Counted from the stretch's first letter, positions 9,843-19,158 are shown. The stretch is 64,000 nt of DNA from JBBRHQ01 sp963725315 (GCA_963725315.1 CAVRYA010000012.1:13262-77261), one strand, 5' to 3'. Made by a program: numbers and translations. The notes: generated by a model not told the origin, from the sequence alone.

Positions 9843-10711
9843 GCATCGTGGTGGGGAACGACACGAAGCTTGTCGTCTCCGGCCTGACCGGGCGCGAGGG
9901 CTCCTTCCACGGGCTCCGCAACCGCGACTACGGGACCGACCTGGTCGCCGGGGTGACGCCCGGAAAGGGGGGTCAGGACGTCGACGGGGTGCCGGTCTTC
10001 GACTCGATCGCCGAGGCGGTCTCCGAGCGCGGCGCCAACACCTCGATGGTCTTCGTCCCGGCCCGCTTCGCCGCCGCCGCGATCGACGAGGCGATCGACT
10101 CCGGCGTGCAGACGGTGATCGCGATCACCGAGGGCATCCCGGTCCTCGACATGCTGAGGACCTACTGGAAGGCGCGCGAGGCGGGGGTGCGGTTGATCGG
10201 CCCCAACTGCCCGGGCGTGCTCTCCCCAGGTAAGGCCAACGTCGGGATCATCCCCGCCCAGTTCTTCGACCCCGGCAAGATCGGCGTCGTTTCGAAGTCG
10301 GGCACCCTGACCTACCAGATCGGCAACGAGCTGAAGCAGGCCGGCGCCGGGAACTCCTCGATCGTCGGGATCGGCGGCGACCCGATCGTCGGCTCGGACT
10401 TCATCGACGTCCTCACCCTGTTCGAGGCCGATCCCGAGACCGAGCTGATCGTCATGGTCGGGGAGATCGGCGGCGACGCCGAGGAGCGCGCCGCCGAGTT
10501 CATCGCCGAGCAGATCAGCAAGCCGGTGGTCGCCTACATCGCCGGCTTCACCGCCCCGCCCGGCAAGCAGATGGGCCACGCCGGCGCGATCATCTCCGGC
10601 TCCTCCGGAACCGCCCAGGCGAAGAAGGAAGCCCTCGAGGCGAAGGGCGTCCGGGTCGGGCAGAGCCCGACCGAGGCGGCCGAGATAGCCGTCGAGATGT
10701 TGGGAGGCTGA
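9839..10711 (+). CDS. sucD: Succinyl-CoA ligase alpha subunit
   Basis: 290 residues. The Rossmann CoA-binding domain at the N-terminus (VSGLTGREGSFH) is followed by GPNCPGVLSPGKANVGI and the phosphohistidine segment MGHAGAIISG, the catalytic His of all SucD proteins. The start ATG 9839 overlaps the sucC stop. It is complete and undamaged. Confidence 0.97.
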   Translation: MSIVVGNDTKLVVSGLTGREGSFHGLRNRDYGTDLVAGVTPGKGGQDVDGVPVFDSIAEAVSERGANTSMVFVPARFAAAAIDEAIDSGVQTVIAITEGIPVLDMLRTYWKAREAGVRLIGPNCPGVLSPGKANVGIIPAQFFDPGKIGVVSKSGTLTYQIGNELKQAGAGNSSIVGIGGDPIVGSDFIDVLTLFEADPETELIVMVGEIGGDAEERAAEFIAEQISKPVVAYIAGFTAPPGKQMGHAGAIISGSSGTAQAKKEALEAKGVRVGQSPTEAAEIAVEMLGG

Positions 10712-10762
10712 CTGGCCCCATCGGGATCCCCCACGGACTCGAGCGCCCCCGGGGCATCGAGG

Positions 10763-12736
10763 TTGCTCTCATGGCTCGGCGGAGCGGGGAAGCAGGTGGG
10801 GAATCTGATCGCTGGGCGCCGTGGCATTGCGCTCGCCGCCGCCGAGCTGCTCGGGCTCACCGCGCTGGCCATCGCCCAGCCGATCTTCGACGGCCTGCAG
10901 CGCAGCACCTTCGCCTTTCCCCAATTGAGGATCGACGGCTGGGACATGGTCCTTCTCGCCGCCGTCCTGATCCTGGTGCCGCCCGCTCTGCTGCTGGCGG
11001 TGGAGCTGCTCGTCGGCCTGGTCTCGCGCACCGCTCGCGGCTGGGTGCATCTGGCCTGGATCGGGCTGCTCGTCGCGCTGCTCTGCTGGCAGGCGATCGC
11101 CCTCTGGGGCGCCGGCGCCTTCGTGCGGATCCTGATCCCAGCGCTGGGCCTGGTCGGATCCGTGGCCCTCTACCTGCGCTACGAGGCAGCTCGCAGCCTC
11201 TGCCGCATCCTCGGCCTCGCCGCCCCGGTCGTCGCCGGGATCTTCCTGTTCACCTCCCCGATCCTCGACTTCACCTTCGCCGCGAGCCCCGACATTCCCG
11301 AGCCCGAGGTCGACTCGAAGACACCGGTGGTAATGGTCGTCTTCGACGAGCTTCCACTCGCCGGTCTGCTCGACTCGCAGGGGAAGATCGACGCCAGACG
11401 CTTCCCCAACTTCGCCGCCCTGCAGAGGCAATCCGACTGGTTCCGCAACACGCTCACCGTCGCCGACTCGACCGAGCAGGGGGTCCCCGCGATCCTCTCC
11501 GGCGACCTCCCGGATCCGGATGGCGTCGCCACCTACGCGGATCACCCCGAGAACCTCTTCACCCTGCTCGGCTCCTCTTATCAGACCAACATCTCCGAAT
11601 CCGGAACCCATCTGTGCCCGCCCGAGATGTGCCCGACGCACTCCTCGCTCACCGACCGGCTGGCCCCCGCGCTTGCCGCGGGACTCTCGACCGCGGGGGA
11701 GGAGTCCTTCCCCTTCGGGCTGGCTAACACCGCGGCGGATGAGCTGAACCGCAAGTTTGCGCCCGTCAACGCGCCAAGCAGGCAGGTGGAGAGCTTCCTC
11801 GCCGGGATCAGGGGGACAAAGGGAGGCTCGCTGAACGCCATCCACGTCGAGCTTCCGCACATCCCCTGGCGCTACACGCCCTCGGGCCCCACCTACTTCA
11901 CGGGCACCTACCCGCTCGGGCTGACGATCGAGCGCTGGTCGCGCTCGCCCGGCTATCCGATCCAGGGCCTGCAGAGAATGACCCTCCAGCTCGAGTACGC
12001 CGATCGCATCCTCGGGGTGATCGTCCAGAGCCTCCGCAACTGGGGCATCTACGACAAGGCGGTGATGGCCGTGGTCGCCGATCACGGCGCGGCCTTCATC
12101 CCCGGGCAGTCGCGGCGGCTGCTCAGCACCGCGAACTCCGGCTGGATCCTGCGGGTGCCGATGCTCGTCAAGCTGCCGCACCAGCGCCGGGGCAGGATCA
12201 TCTCGCGCCCGGTGCGGACGATCGACCTGCTGCCGACGATCGCCGACGCGATCGGCATCCGGATCCCCTGGCAGGTCGACGGTCGCTCCCTGTTCGGAGC
12301 GCCGTCACGAGCGAGCCTGAACACCTACGTCAGGCACGGGCAGGAGGTCGCCCACATGCCCCCGGCGGCGATCAGGCGCAGCTTCCGCACCGCCATCGCG
12401 GTCCGCAACGGACTCCTGGGAAGTGGCGACGTCTACACACTCGGCGCCTCCCGGGGTGCCCTGCGCCGGCAGCTGCGCGGTGCCCGCCCGGTCGAGTTCT
12501 CGGTCGAGAGCCCCGAGGGAACCACCTTCGACCCCAAGGTGCGGATCTACCCCTCACTCGTCTACGGCAGCATCGTCACCCCGGGCGTCAGTGACGGGCA
12601 GTCGCTGATCGCGAAGCTGAACGGCCGCATCGTCGCGGTCGGTCAGTCGGTGGACGGGGGCACGAGGTTCACGGTCCTGATCCCGCCGTCGGCCTTCCGT
12701 CCAGGCGAGAACCGGCTGCAGTTGTTCGCTCCCTGA
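10763..12736 (+). CDS. Membrane alkaline-phosphatase/sulfatase-superfamily enzyme, copy 2
   Basis: 657 residues with a TTG start at 10763. Five hydrophobic segments (about residues 22-170) are followed by the same outer domain as copy 1: KTPVVMVVFDELP, NTLTVADSTEQGVPAILSG, HVELPHIPWRYTPSG, VADHGAAF, TIDLLPTIADAIGI, and a C-terminal LIPPSAFRPGENRLQLFA. No CxPSR motif is present. This is the only one of the three copies read without a frameshift. It probably transfers or hydrolyses a phospho-ester on a surface polymer or lipid; this is inferred from the family. It lies 51 bases after sucD and 32 before copy 3. Confidence 0.8.
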   Translation: MLSWLGGAGKQVGNLIAGRRGIALAAAELLGLTALAIAQPIFDGLQRSTFAFPQLRIDGWDMVLLAAVLILVPPALLLAVELLVGLVSRTARGWVHLAWIGLLVALLCWQAIALWGAGAFVRILIPALGLVGSVALYLRYEAARSLCRILGLAAPVVAGIFLFTSPILDFTFAASPDIPEPEVDSKTPVVMVVFDELPLAGLLDSQGKIDARRFPNFAALQRQSDWFRNTLTVADSTEQGVPAILSGDLPDPDGVATYADHPENLFTLLGSSYQTNISESGTHLCPPEMCPTHSSLTDRLAPALAAGLSTAGEESFPFGLANTAADELNRKFAPVNAPSRQVESFLAGIRGTKGGSLNAIHVELPHIPWRYTPSGPTYFTGTYPLGLTIERWSRSPGYPIQGLQRMTLQLEYADRILGVIVQSLRNWGIYDKAVMAVVADHGAAFIPGQSRRLLSTANSGWILRVPMLVKLPHQRRGRIISRPVRTIDLLPTIADAIGIRIPWQVDGRSLFGAPSRASLNTYVRHGQEVAHMPPAAIRRSFRTAIAVRNGLLGSGDVYTLGASRGALRRQLRGARPVEFSVESPEGTTFDPKVRIYPSLVYGSIVTPGVSDGQSLIAKLNGRIVAVGQSVDGGTRFTVLIPPSAFRPGENRLQLFAP

Positions 12737-12768
12737 GGGCGTCGCGCGACCGGAGCTATGCTGCGCTC

Positions 12769-14808
12769 GTGGCGAGCCAGGGAAGGAAAGCCCTCTCGTG
12801 GCTTCGCGGTGTCGGAACGCGTGTCTATGAGGCAGCGCCCGGGCGCCGGGGGGTGGCGATGGCGGGCGCCGAGCTGCTCGGGCTCTCGGCGATAGTCGTC
12901 GCCCAGCCGATCTTCGACGCGCTGCAGCGCAGCACCTACGCGTTTCCCGGGGCCCAGGTGGACGGGAGCGACATGGTGCTGTTCGCGGTGCTGCTTCGTC
13001 TTGCTGCCCCCGGCGGCGATGCTCGCGATCGAGCTGCTGGTCGGGCTGGCTCGCGCTCGTTGCGGGGCTGGTCCACCTGGCCTGGATCGGGCTGCTGATC
13101 GCGCTCTTCGTCTGGCAGCTGCTGACCAACGAGATATCCAGAGCTGAGTCCTGCGCCTGCTGGTACCGGCTGCGGCGCTGATCGGCGCGGCGATCGTCTA
13201 CCTGCGGTTCGACGGGGCGCGCGCAGCTGCTGCGGATACTCGCGTTCGCCGCTCCGGTCGTCGCAGGGCTCTTCCTGTTCACGGATCCGATCTCGAAGCT
13301 TCACCCTCCCCGAGAGCACCGATGTCCCCAAGGCTCAGATCGACTCGAAGACACCGGTGGTGCTGCTGATCTTCGACGAGTTCCCGATGACGGCGCTGCT
13401 CAACGATCAGGAGCAGGTCGACGCCAAGCGGTTTCCCAACTTCGCCGCTCTCTCGCGCGCACTCCGACTGGTTTCGCAATGCCCTGACCGTCGCGGACAC
13501 CACCGAGGAGGCGGTGCCGGCGATCCTCACCGGCGACTTCCCGAAGCCGAACGGCGTGGCCACCTCTCCGACCACCCGCGCAATCTGTTCACGCTGTTCG
13601 ACTCCTCCTCGTACCGGATGAACGTCTCGGAGTCTGCGACCTCCCTCTGCCCGCCGGCCGTCTGTCCCGGGCGGAACTCGCTGGCCGAGAGATTGGCCCA
13701 CGTTTCCTATGAAGGCGATTTACCGCGGACTCGCTCCCCTTCAACCTGCCCCGTCGCATCGCGCAAAGCGGGACTCGGGCTCGGGTTCTCCCCCGCCCGG
13801 ACGAGCAGGCAGACTCGATTCGCTGCCTCACTCCGCAGCGAAGGGCCCTCGCTGAACGTCCTCCACGTCGAGCTGCCTCACGCCCCCTACCAGTACATGC
13901 CGGATGGCAATCGCTACTCCCGGGCGATTATCGGAGTCTCGACGCGCCGCTCGGAACCGAGAACGAGATGTGGTCTTCGTCTCCTGGCTGCCCGGTGCAG
14001 GGCCTTCAGCGGATGGTCGCCCAGCTCGAGTACACCGATCGCGTGCTGGGCAGGATCGTCGGCCGCCTACGTCGGCTTGGCCTCTACGACCGCGTGCGTT
14101 GTTCATCGTCATCGCCGATCACGGCGCCAGCTTCATTCCCGGCCACTCGTCGCCGGCTGGGCTATCTCCGACCCGAGTCAACTCCGGCGCGATCCTTCAG
14201 GTCCCGCTGTTCGTCAAGCGTCCCGGCCAGCGCCGGGGAGGGAGATCCTCGACAGCCCGGTGCGGACGATCGACTCGTGCCGACGATCGCTGACGTGCTC
14301 GGGATTCCACATCCCCTGGAAGGTGGATGGCCGGTAGCCTCTTCGGGCCGACCGAACCCAAAGCGATTCGTGAACAGGTACTGAGCTACCCGGAGATCAG
14401 CGACCGCCTGCCTCCCGCGAGCGGTCAGGTCGCGAGCTTCCAGGCGGAGATTGCGCAGTCAGGAACAAGCTCCTCGGCCACGGCGACGTCTTCACGCTAG
14501 CGGAGTCCCGAAGAGCAACTGCAAGCGAGAGCTTGCAGGGGCCGCAGCCACTCGAGCTGATCGCCCTGACGACATCCGACGGGGGCACGACCTACGACCC
14601 CGCTAACGTCGGCAACATCCCCTCCTACCTGTACGGACAGCATCCTCAACGCTCCGTCTGGGCTGCCGCAACGCCTGATCGCCACGCTCAACGGCCAGCC
14701 CGGTGGCGATCGCCTGGAGCCTCGACGGCGGCAGCCAAGTTCACGACCCTGATCCCGCCCTCGGCCTTCCACCGGGGCGAGAACCAGCTCCAGCTCTACG
14801 CGCCGTAG
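12769..14808 (+). pseudogene. Membrane AP-superfamily enzyme, copy 3, broken by many indels
   Basis: It begins GTG 12769 (ASQGRKALSWLRGVGTRVY) and is homologous to copy 2 along its entire length: AELLGLSAIVVAQPIFDAL, then KTPVVLLIFDEFPMTALL near 13350, HVELPHAPYQYMPDGN near 13865, the ADHGASF segment near 14115, and LIPPSAFHRGENQLQLYAP up to the stop at 14806-14808. Its total length (2040 bases) nearly equals copy 2 (1974), so the damage is small indels, roughly one every 100-200 bases, not deletions. It is either a real pseudogene or a poorly polished repeat; the flanking genes are clean. Confidence 0.75.
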
Positions 14809-14861
14809 CTCGGCCCGAGATTTCCAGCGCTCGCCCGCGCCGTTGCTAGGCTCGGGCGGCG

Positions 14862-15966
14862 ATGGCCACCGAGACGATCAGCTTCGCCCGCGGCGCCCCC
14901 AGCGCCGACATCCTCCCCGTCGAGGCGGTGCGGGAGGCGGCGGCGAGGGCGCTGGAGACCGACTGGGAGAGGGCCCTCTCCTACGGAGTCGGGATCGGCC
15001 ACCCGGGCCTGTGCGAGTGGGTCGCCGAGCGCCACGGCCACCTCGAAGCAGAGCAGGTGATGATCGCCAACGGCTCCCTCGAGGCCGGGGCGATGCTGTT
15101 CGCCCACCTGCTCGAGCCGGGCGCCCGGGTCGCCGTCGAGCAACCCTCCTATGACCGCACCCTGTTGCTGCTGCACCAGCTCGACGTGGAGTTCGTCCCG
15201 GTGCCGCTGGAGGCCGACGGCATCGACGTGGACGCGCTGGAGGCGGCCCTGGAGCAGGGCCCGATCGCGCTCGCCCACGTCATCCCCAACTTCCACAACC
15301 CGGCCGGCTGCACCCTCTCGGCCGCCAAGCGGGAGCGACTGGTCGGGCTGGCGGCCGAGCACGGCTTCTGGATCTTCGAGGACGACCCCTACCGCGAGCT
15401 GCCCTTCGAGGGGGAGACGCTGCCGACGATGCTCTCCCAGGACGTCGCCGGCCGCGTCATCCACGCCTCCTCCTTCTCGAAGACGGTCAGCCCCGGCGTC
15501 AGGGTCGGCTACCTGGCGGGCCCGGGCGAGGAGATCGCCAAGCTCGCCAAGCGGGCGAACCAGACCTACATCTCGCCCAACATGCTGGCCGAGTCGATCG
15601 TGCTGGAGCTCTGCCTCTCGGGCGCGCTCGACCGCAACATCGAGTTCGTCAAGGGGGCGCTGCGGGAGCGGCGCGACACCCTGGTCGAAGCGCTCGCCGA
15701 GCACCTGCCCGAGGCCGAGTTCGTGGTCCCCGGCGGCGGCTACTTCCTCTGGCTCGACCTCGCCGAGGGCACCGACACCCGGGCGCTGCTGGCGGAGGCC
15801 AAGGCGGCCGGCGCCCCCTTCGTCGCCGGCCCCGACTTCATGCTCGACGGAGGCGAGGCGAGCCTGCGCCTCTCCTTCGCCAGCGTCCCGCCGCAGCGGA
15901 TCGGCGAAGGGGTCGAGCGGATCGCGGCGGCGCTGGAGCGGGTCCGGCCCGCGACGCCTCGCCTAG
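14862..15966 (+). CDS. PLP-dependent aminotransferase, fold type I (LysN/2-aminoadipate transaminase-like)
   Basis: The protein starts at ATG 14862 with ISFARGAPSADILPVEA. PLP-fold landmarks: NPAGCTLS, FEDDPYRELPFEG and the Schiff-base Lys in SSFSKTVSPGVRVGY. It belongs to the class I/II group that includes 2-aminoadipate and aromatic aminotransferases and the C-terminal domains of MocR regulators; no N-terminal DNA-binding domain is present. Family homology ends near AAALERVRPATP. The frame stays open to 16427, running over the next small gene, and a TAG lies one base out of frame at 15964-15966. I infer a one-base error near 15950 and end the gene there. Confidence 0.82.
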
Positions 15967-16047
15967 CCGATTCCGGCCCGAGAAGTCGAGGCCGCAAATT
16001 ACGAGTTGTTTACCGCGGCTTCAGCCGGCCCGCCTACCGTGGGGCCC

Positions 16048-16221
16048 ATGAACCCAAGGAAGAGCAGACCAGCCCCGGCGAACGCCGAGCGCCGGCTCGC
16101 CGATCTCGCGGCCGCGATCCGCAACCACGAGGACTCGGTCCGGCGCAGCCGCCCGCTGGGACTCAGGTCCCAGGACGACTACCTCTACACCCGCCTGCGC
16201 CAGATCTGCGGCGAGCGCTAG
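16048..16221 (+). CDS. Small protein, paralog of the convergent protein at 16388-16594
   Basis: 57 residues: MNPRKSRPAPANAERRLADL, then AAAIRNHEDSVRRSRP and a C-terminal LYTRLRQICGER. The pattern ERRLxxLAAAxRxHE...RP...D..LYxRLRQI is shared with the minus-strand protein ending at 16388, so the two are duplicates facing each other. It is predicted mostly helical, with no signal or membrane segment and no known family recognised. It starts at ATG 16048. It overlaps the open 3' extension of the aminotransferase frame, which is one reason to doubt that extension. Confidence 0.6.
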   Translation: MNPRKSRPAPANAERRLADLAAAIRNHEDSVRRSRPLGLRSQDDYLYTRLRQICGER

Positions 16222-16232
16222 GCGCCGCCAGC

Positions 16233-16391
16233 TCAGCGAGCGCGCCGGGGAGGGGCGGAGTCCGGCCGCTGGCCGGCGCTCGGCAGCGTCTGCCAACGCA
16301 GGCATTCCGGGCACTTGCGCGCGAAGCGCCGCGTCTTCGGGTTCTCGCGGGGCCCCTCGAGCAGGGAGCCGCACCTGCGGCAGAGGCTCAA
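16233..16391 (-). CDS. 52-residue zinc-ribbon protein
   Basis: It starts at TTG 16391, overlapping the stop of the upstream small gene (TTGA), and ends at TGA 16233-16235. Two CxxC pairs spaced for one zinc site are visible: CRRCGSLLEG and, 19 residues later, CPECLRWQ, followed by a basic Pro/Ser/Arg tail. A small zinc ribbon coupled to an unknown small helical protein suggests a nucleic-acid or RNA-polymerase binding pair, but this is inference. It is too short for routine gene calling. The CxxC spacing and the start-stop overlap are the support. Confidence 0.55.
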   Translation of the reverse strand: MSLCRRCGSLLEGPRENPKTRRFARKCPECLRWQTLPSAGQRPDSAPPRRAR

Positions 16392-16594
16392 AAGGAGCCC
16401 CCCGAGATCTGCCGCAGCCGTCGGTAGAGGCTGAGGTCGGCGTAGCGGACGGAGTAGGGCCGCTCGCTGAGCTGTTGCTCGTGATCCCGCACGGCGGCAG
16501 CCAGCGCGGAGAGCCGTCGCTCGGCGACGCGCCGCTCGCGAAGGTCCAGCGGCAGCTCTTCGGTGCTCGGCTCTCGAGTGGCGCTATCGGTCAT
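16388..16594 (-). CDS. Small helical protein, paralog of 16048-16221
   Basis: 68 residues: an acidic N-terminus, then ERRVAERRLSALAAAVRDHE, then SVRYADLSLYRRLRQISGGSF. It shares the ERRLxxLAAA-x-R-x-HE and LYxRLRQIxG blocks with the convergent plus-strand protein. No known family was recognised. Its stop overlaps the TTG of the zinc-ribbon gene, so the two are likely co-translated. Upstream (16629-16647) is an imperfect dyad CTTGA/TCAAG that could be an operator. Confidence 0.6.
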   Translation of the reverse strand: MTDSATREPSTEELPLDLRERRVAERRLSALAAAVRDHEQQLSERPYSVRYADLSLYRRLRQISGGSF

Positions 16595-16671
16595 CGGTCA
16601 CCCCCTGGGGCGTCAGGTTTCGGAGTATCTTGACCATCTTAATCAAGTTTAGCAATCCCGAAGGGTGGCGC

Positions 16672-16699
16672 CCAAGGCGGTTCCGCGGAACCGCCTTGG
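16672..16699. terminator. Perfect 28-bp palindrome
   Basis: CCAAGGCGGTTCC..GGAACCGCCTTGG reads identically on both strands with no mismatch and no loop. It begins four bases beyond the stop of the DtxR-type regulator gene and lies about 80 bases upstream of the small minus-strand gene. A strong terminator hairpin for the regulator is the simplest reading, though there is no T-run. A dimeric-protein binding site is the alternative. Confidence 0.55.
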
Positions 16700-16702
16700 C
16701 AG

Positions 16703-17416
16703 CTAGCGCCCGTAGCGGTCGCTGGAGAGGACCAGCTGCTCGGGCAGCGCCGAGCGCGGCGGGGGCGAGGGATCGGCGCGGACCGAGACGGTCTCGGCGA
16801 CGCTTCGCGAGACCTCGTGCGTTCCCCCCTCGGAGGCGATCGCGACACTCTCCGAATCGGAGCTCTCGACCGTTCCCTCGAGCCCGGGGTCGAGCCCCGC
16901 ATCCTTGAGGTAGTGCAGCAGCTCCTCGGCCTCGTTCTCGAAGCGCAGAACGACGACCTTCGCCCCGACCTCGACGTCGGCCAGCAGCGCCCCCTGCTCC
17001 CGCGCCCCCTCGACGATCGGGTGGCCGTGGGGGCAGGTCTTGGCGTCGCCGATCGCCGCCAGCATCCGCTCCTCGAGCACCGGCGACATCGCGTGCTCGA
17101 GGCGCTCGGCCTCCTCGTGGACCTCGTCCCAGGGGATCCCGAGGACGTCGGTGAGGAAGCGCTCGATCATCCGGTGGCGGCGGGAGATCTGCTCGGCGTG
17201 CTGGCGCCCCTCCTCGGTGAAGGCGAGCGACTTGTCGTCGGCGCGGGTCACGTAGCCGTCGCGCTCGAGGCGGCCGATCATCTCGTGCACGGTGGGCGGT
17301 GAGAGCTGCATCGCGCGGGCGATGTTGGCGCCGGTGATCGGCAGCCCGGCCTCCATCAGCCAGTACATGCTCTGCAGGTACTCCTCCTCGGCGATGGTCG
17401 CCTGCTCGTGCGACAC
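16703..17416 (-). CDS. DtxR/MntR-family metal-dependent transcriptional repressor
   Basis: 237 residues from GTG 17416 (VSHEQATIAEEEYLQ); codons further upstream are open but lie antisense to the SDR gene. The N-terminal winged helix (ITGANIARAMQLSPPTVHEM) is followed by the dimerisation/metal domain with HAMSPVLEERM and the signature CPHGHPI, and a C-terminal SH3-like FeoA domain. This full three-domain form represses iron or manganese uptake genes when loaded with metal. No transporter gene is adjacent, so its targets are elsewhere. It is divergent from the SDR gene. Confidence 0.88.
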   Translation of the reverse strand: MSHEQATIAEEEYLQSMYWLMEAGLPITGANIARAMQLSPPTVHEMIGRLERDGYVTRADDKSLAFTEEGRQHAEQISRRHRMIERFLTDVLGIPWDEVHEEAERLEHAMSPVLEERMLAAIGDAKTCPHGHPIVEGAREQGALLADVEVGAKVVVLRFENEAEELLHYLKDAGLDPGLEGTVESSDSESVAIASEGGTHEVSRSVAETVSVRADPSPPPRSALPEQLVLSSDRYGR

Positions 17417-17504
17417 CGGCGCTCCTTCCGCGGCCTCGTGATCCAGCCCGATACTAGAGCCTCGCCTCGGCCCGGCCCCGAGCCGCCCGTGAGAGGATGC
17501 GGCG

Positions 17505-18290
17505 GTGCGGATCGATGCCAGCACCCGGGCGCTCGTCACCGGCGCCTCCCGCGGGATCGGGCTGGCCAGCGCCCGCGCCCTCGCCGCCCGCGGGGCGAAG
17601 GTGGGGATGATCGCCCGCGGCGAGGAGGAGCTCGCCGCCCGCGCCGAGGAGCTGGGGGCGGCGGCGATCGCCGCCGACATCGCCGATCCCAAGGCGATCG
17701 GCGCCGCCGTCGATTCCTTCGCCGAGTCGGCCGGCGGCATCGAGCTGCTGATCGCCAACGCCGGGGTGATCCACTACGCGCCCTTCGCCGAGCAGCCCCT
17801 GGCCGACGCCGAGCACATGGTGATGGTCAACGTCCTGGGGACGATCTACACGGTCAAGGCCGCCCTGCCGCACATGCTCGACGCTGCGCGCGGGCAGATC
17901 GTCGTCGTCTCCTCGGGCGCCGGCCTGCGGGCCTTTCCCTGGGGGGCCGTCTACGGCGCGACAAAGGCGGCCGACCGCGCCTTCGCCGAGGCGCTCCGCC
18001 ACGAGCTCTCCGGGACCGGGGTCTCGGTGACCACGGTCTTCCCGGGAGAGATCGCGACCGACCTGCACGCGCACCAGCGGGACCGGCTGCCCGACTGGCG
18101 CGCCAACGACGACGAGCTGCCGGCCTCCGAGCTGGCCGCGGCGATCATCGCCGGCGTCGAGGCCGACCGCCGGGCGGTCTTCCTGCCGCGCGAGGTCCGC
18201 CTGCTCGGCCTCAACGGGGTCGCCCCGCGAGCGCTCGACCGCCTGCTCGCCGCGATCCGCGGCGGCTCGGCGGCTCCACGGCGCGACTGA
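17505..18290 (+). CDS. Short-chain dehydrogenase/reductase (SDR)
   Basis: 261 residues, GTG start at 17505. Classical SDR motifs: TGASRGIG (NADP/NAD binding), ANAG, the catalytic Ser in VVSSGAG and YGATK with the catalytic Tyr and Lys. The substrate cannot be read from the sequence. It converges on the HAD gene 35 bases downstream. Confidence 0.88.
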   Translation: MRIDASTRALVTGASRGIGLASARALAARGAKVGMIARGEEELAARAEELGAAAIAADIADPKAIGAAVDSFAESAGGIELLIANAGVIHYAPFAEQPLADAEHMVMVNVLGTIYTVKAALPHMLDAARGQIVVVSSGAGLRAFPWGAVYGATKAADRAFAEALRHELSGTGVSVTTVFPGEIATDLHAHQRDRLPDWRANDDELPASELAAAIIAGVEADRRAVFLPREVRLLGLNGVAPRALDRLLAAIRGGSAAPRRD

Positions 18291-18324
18291 GCCCAGAAGT
18301 CGTCCGCGAGACGGCGGCGCCCGG

Positions 18325-19137
18325 TCAGCGGCCGGCGATCAGCGAGGAGACGACCGCCTCGTAGAAGCCATCGCCATTTCGCCCCTCGGTCACGGTGACG
18401 TTCTCGCGGCCGCCGATCGCCGCGCGCAGCCCCGGGTCGCGCTCGGGCCCGTTGGCGACGACGAAGAAGGAGCCGACCGCGGCGGCGACCTCGAGGTCCT
18501 CGACCGAGTCGCCGACCGCGATGCACTCGGCCGGGTCGTGGCCGCGGGCGCGGGCGTGGGCGCCGACCGCGCCGGCCTTGCTGACCATCCGCGGCACCAG
18601 GTGGTAGGCGTGGGTGACCTCGATCCCCTCCATCGGGCGGCCGATCGCCCCGTTGTCGAGCAGGCGCAGGTCGTCATCGCCGCGCTCCGCGAGCAGGGCG
18701 TTGGCCTCCTCGACGTCGACGAAGCCGCGGAAGAGGTGGGAGAGGACGCGGCCCGTGTGCCAGGGGGAGTGGTACTCGAGCCGGCCCTCGAAGTGGGCGA
18801 ACAGCGCCTTGGGGATCCCGCGGAGCTCGATCTGCTCGTAGATCGTGCCGCTCTCGTCGGGTGCCATCTCCCCGGTCAGCAGCGTCGTCTCACCGTCGAT
18901 CACGAAGGCGCAGCCGGCCTCGTAGATGTAGGACCTCTGGCCGATCAGGCGGGCGTCCTCGTGCACCTGGGGCTCGCGGCGGCCGGACATGATCACGACC
19001 TCGACCCCGGCACGGTGGCAGGCCTCGAGCCCCCGCGCCTGCATCATCGAGAACTCCCCGGCGTGATCTGAGAACAGCGAGCCCCCCCGCCCGAGCAGGG
19101 TCCCGTCGAGGTCGGTGTAGACACAGCGCAGCGCCAC
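18325..19137 (-). CDS. HAD-IIB phosphatase
   Basis: 270 residues from GTG 19137 (VALRCVYTDLDGTLLGRGG). Motif I is DLDGTLL, motif II is VVIMSGRR and motif IV is AVGDSVEDLEVA; a long cap domain lies between, as in Cof-type or sugar-phosphate HAD-IIB enzymes. A longer open frame to 19629 runs antisense through folP and is not used. Divergent from folP with only 21 bases between the starts. Confidence 0.8.
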   Translation of the reverse strand: MALRCVYTDLDGTLLGRGGSLFSDHAGEFSMMQARGLEACHRAGVEVVIMSGRREPQVHEDARLIGQRSYIYEAGCAFVIDGETTLLTGEMAPDESGTIYEQIELRGIPKALFAHFEGRLEYHSPWHTGRVLSHLFRGFVDVEEANALLAERGDDDLRLLDNGAIGRPMEGIEVTHAYHLVPRMVSKAGAVGAHARARGHDPAECIAVGDSVEDLEVAAAVGSFFVVANGPERDPGLRAAIGGRENVTVTEGRNGDGFYEAVVSSLIAGR

Positions 19138-19158
19138 GCGGCCGCTACCGTAGCCGAC

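Noticed and set aside
16625..16660. Sigma-70 promoter or DtxR box in TTGACC...TTAATCAAG
   Set aside because: No -10 hexamer at 16-18 bases on either strand, and the dyad does not match the known DtxR/IdeR or MntR consensus well enough. Kept only as a possible operator.
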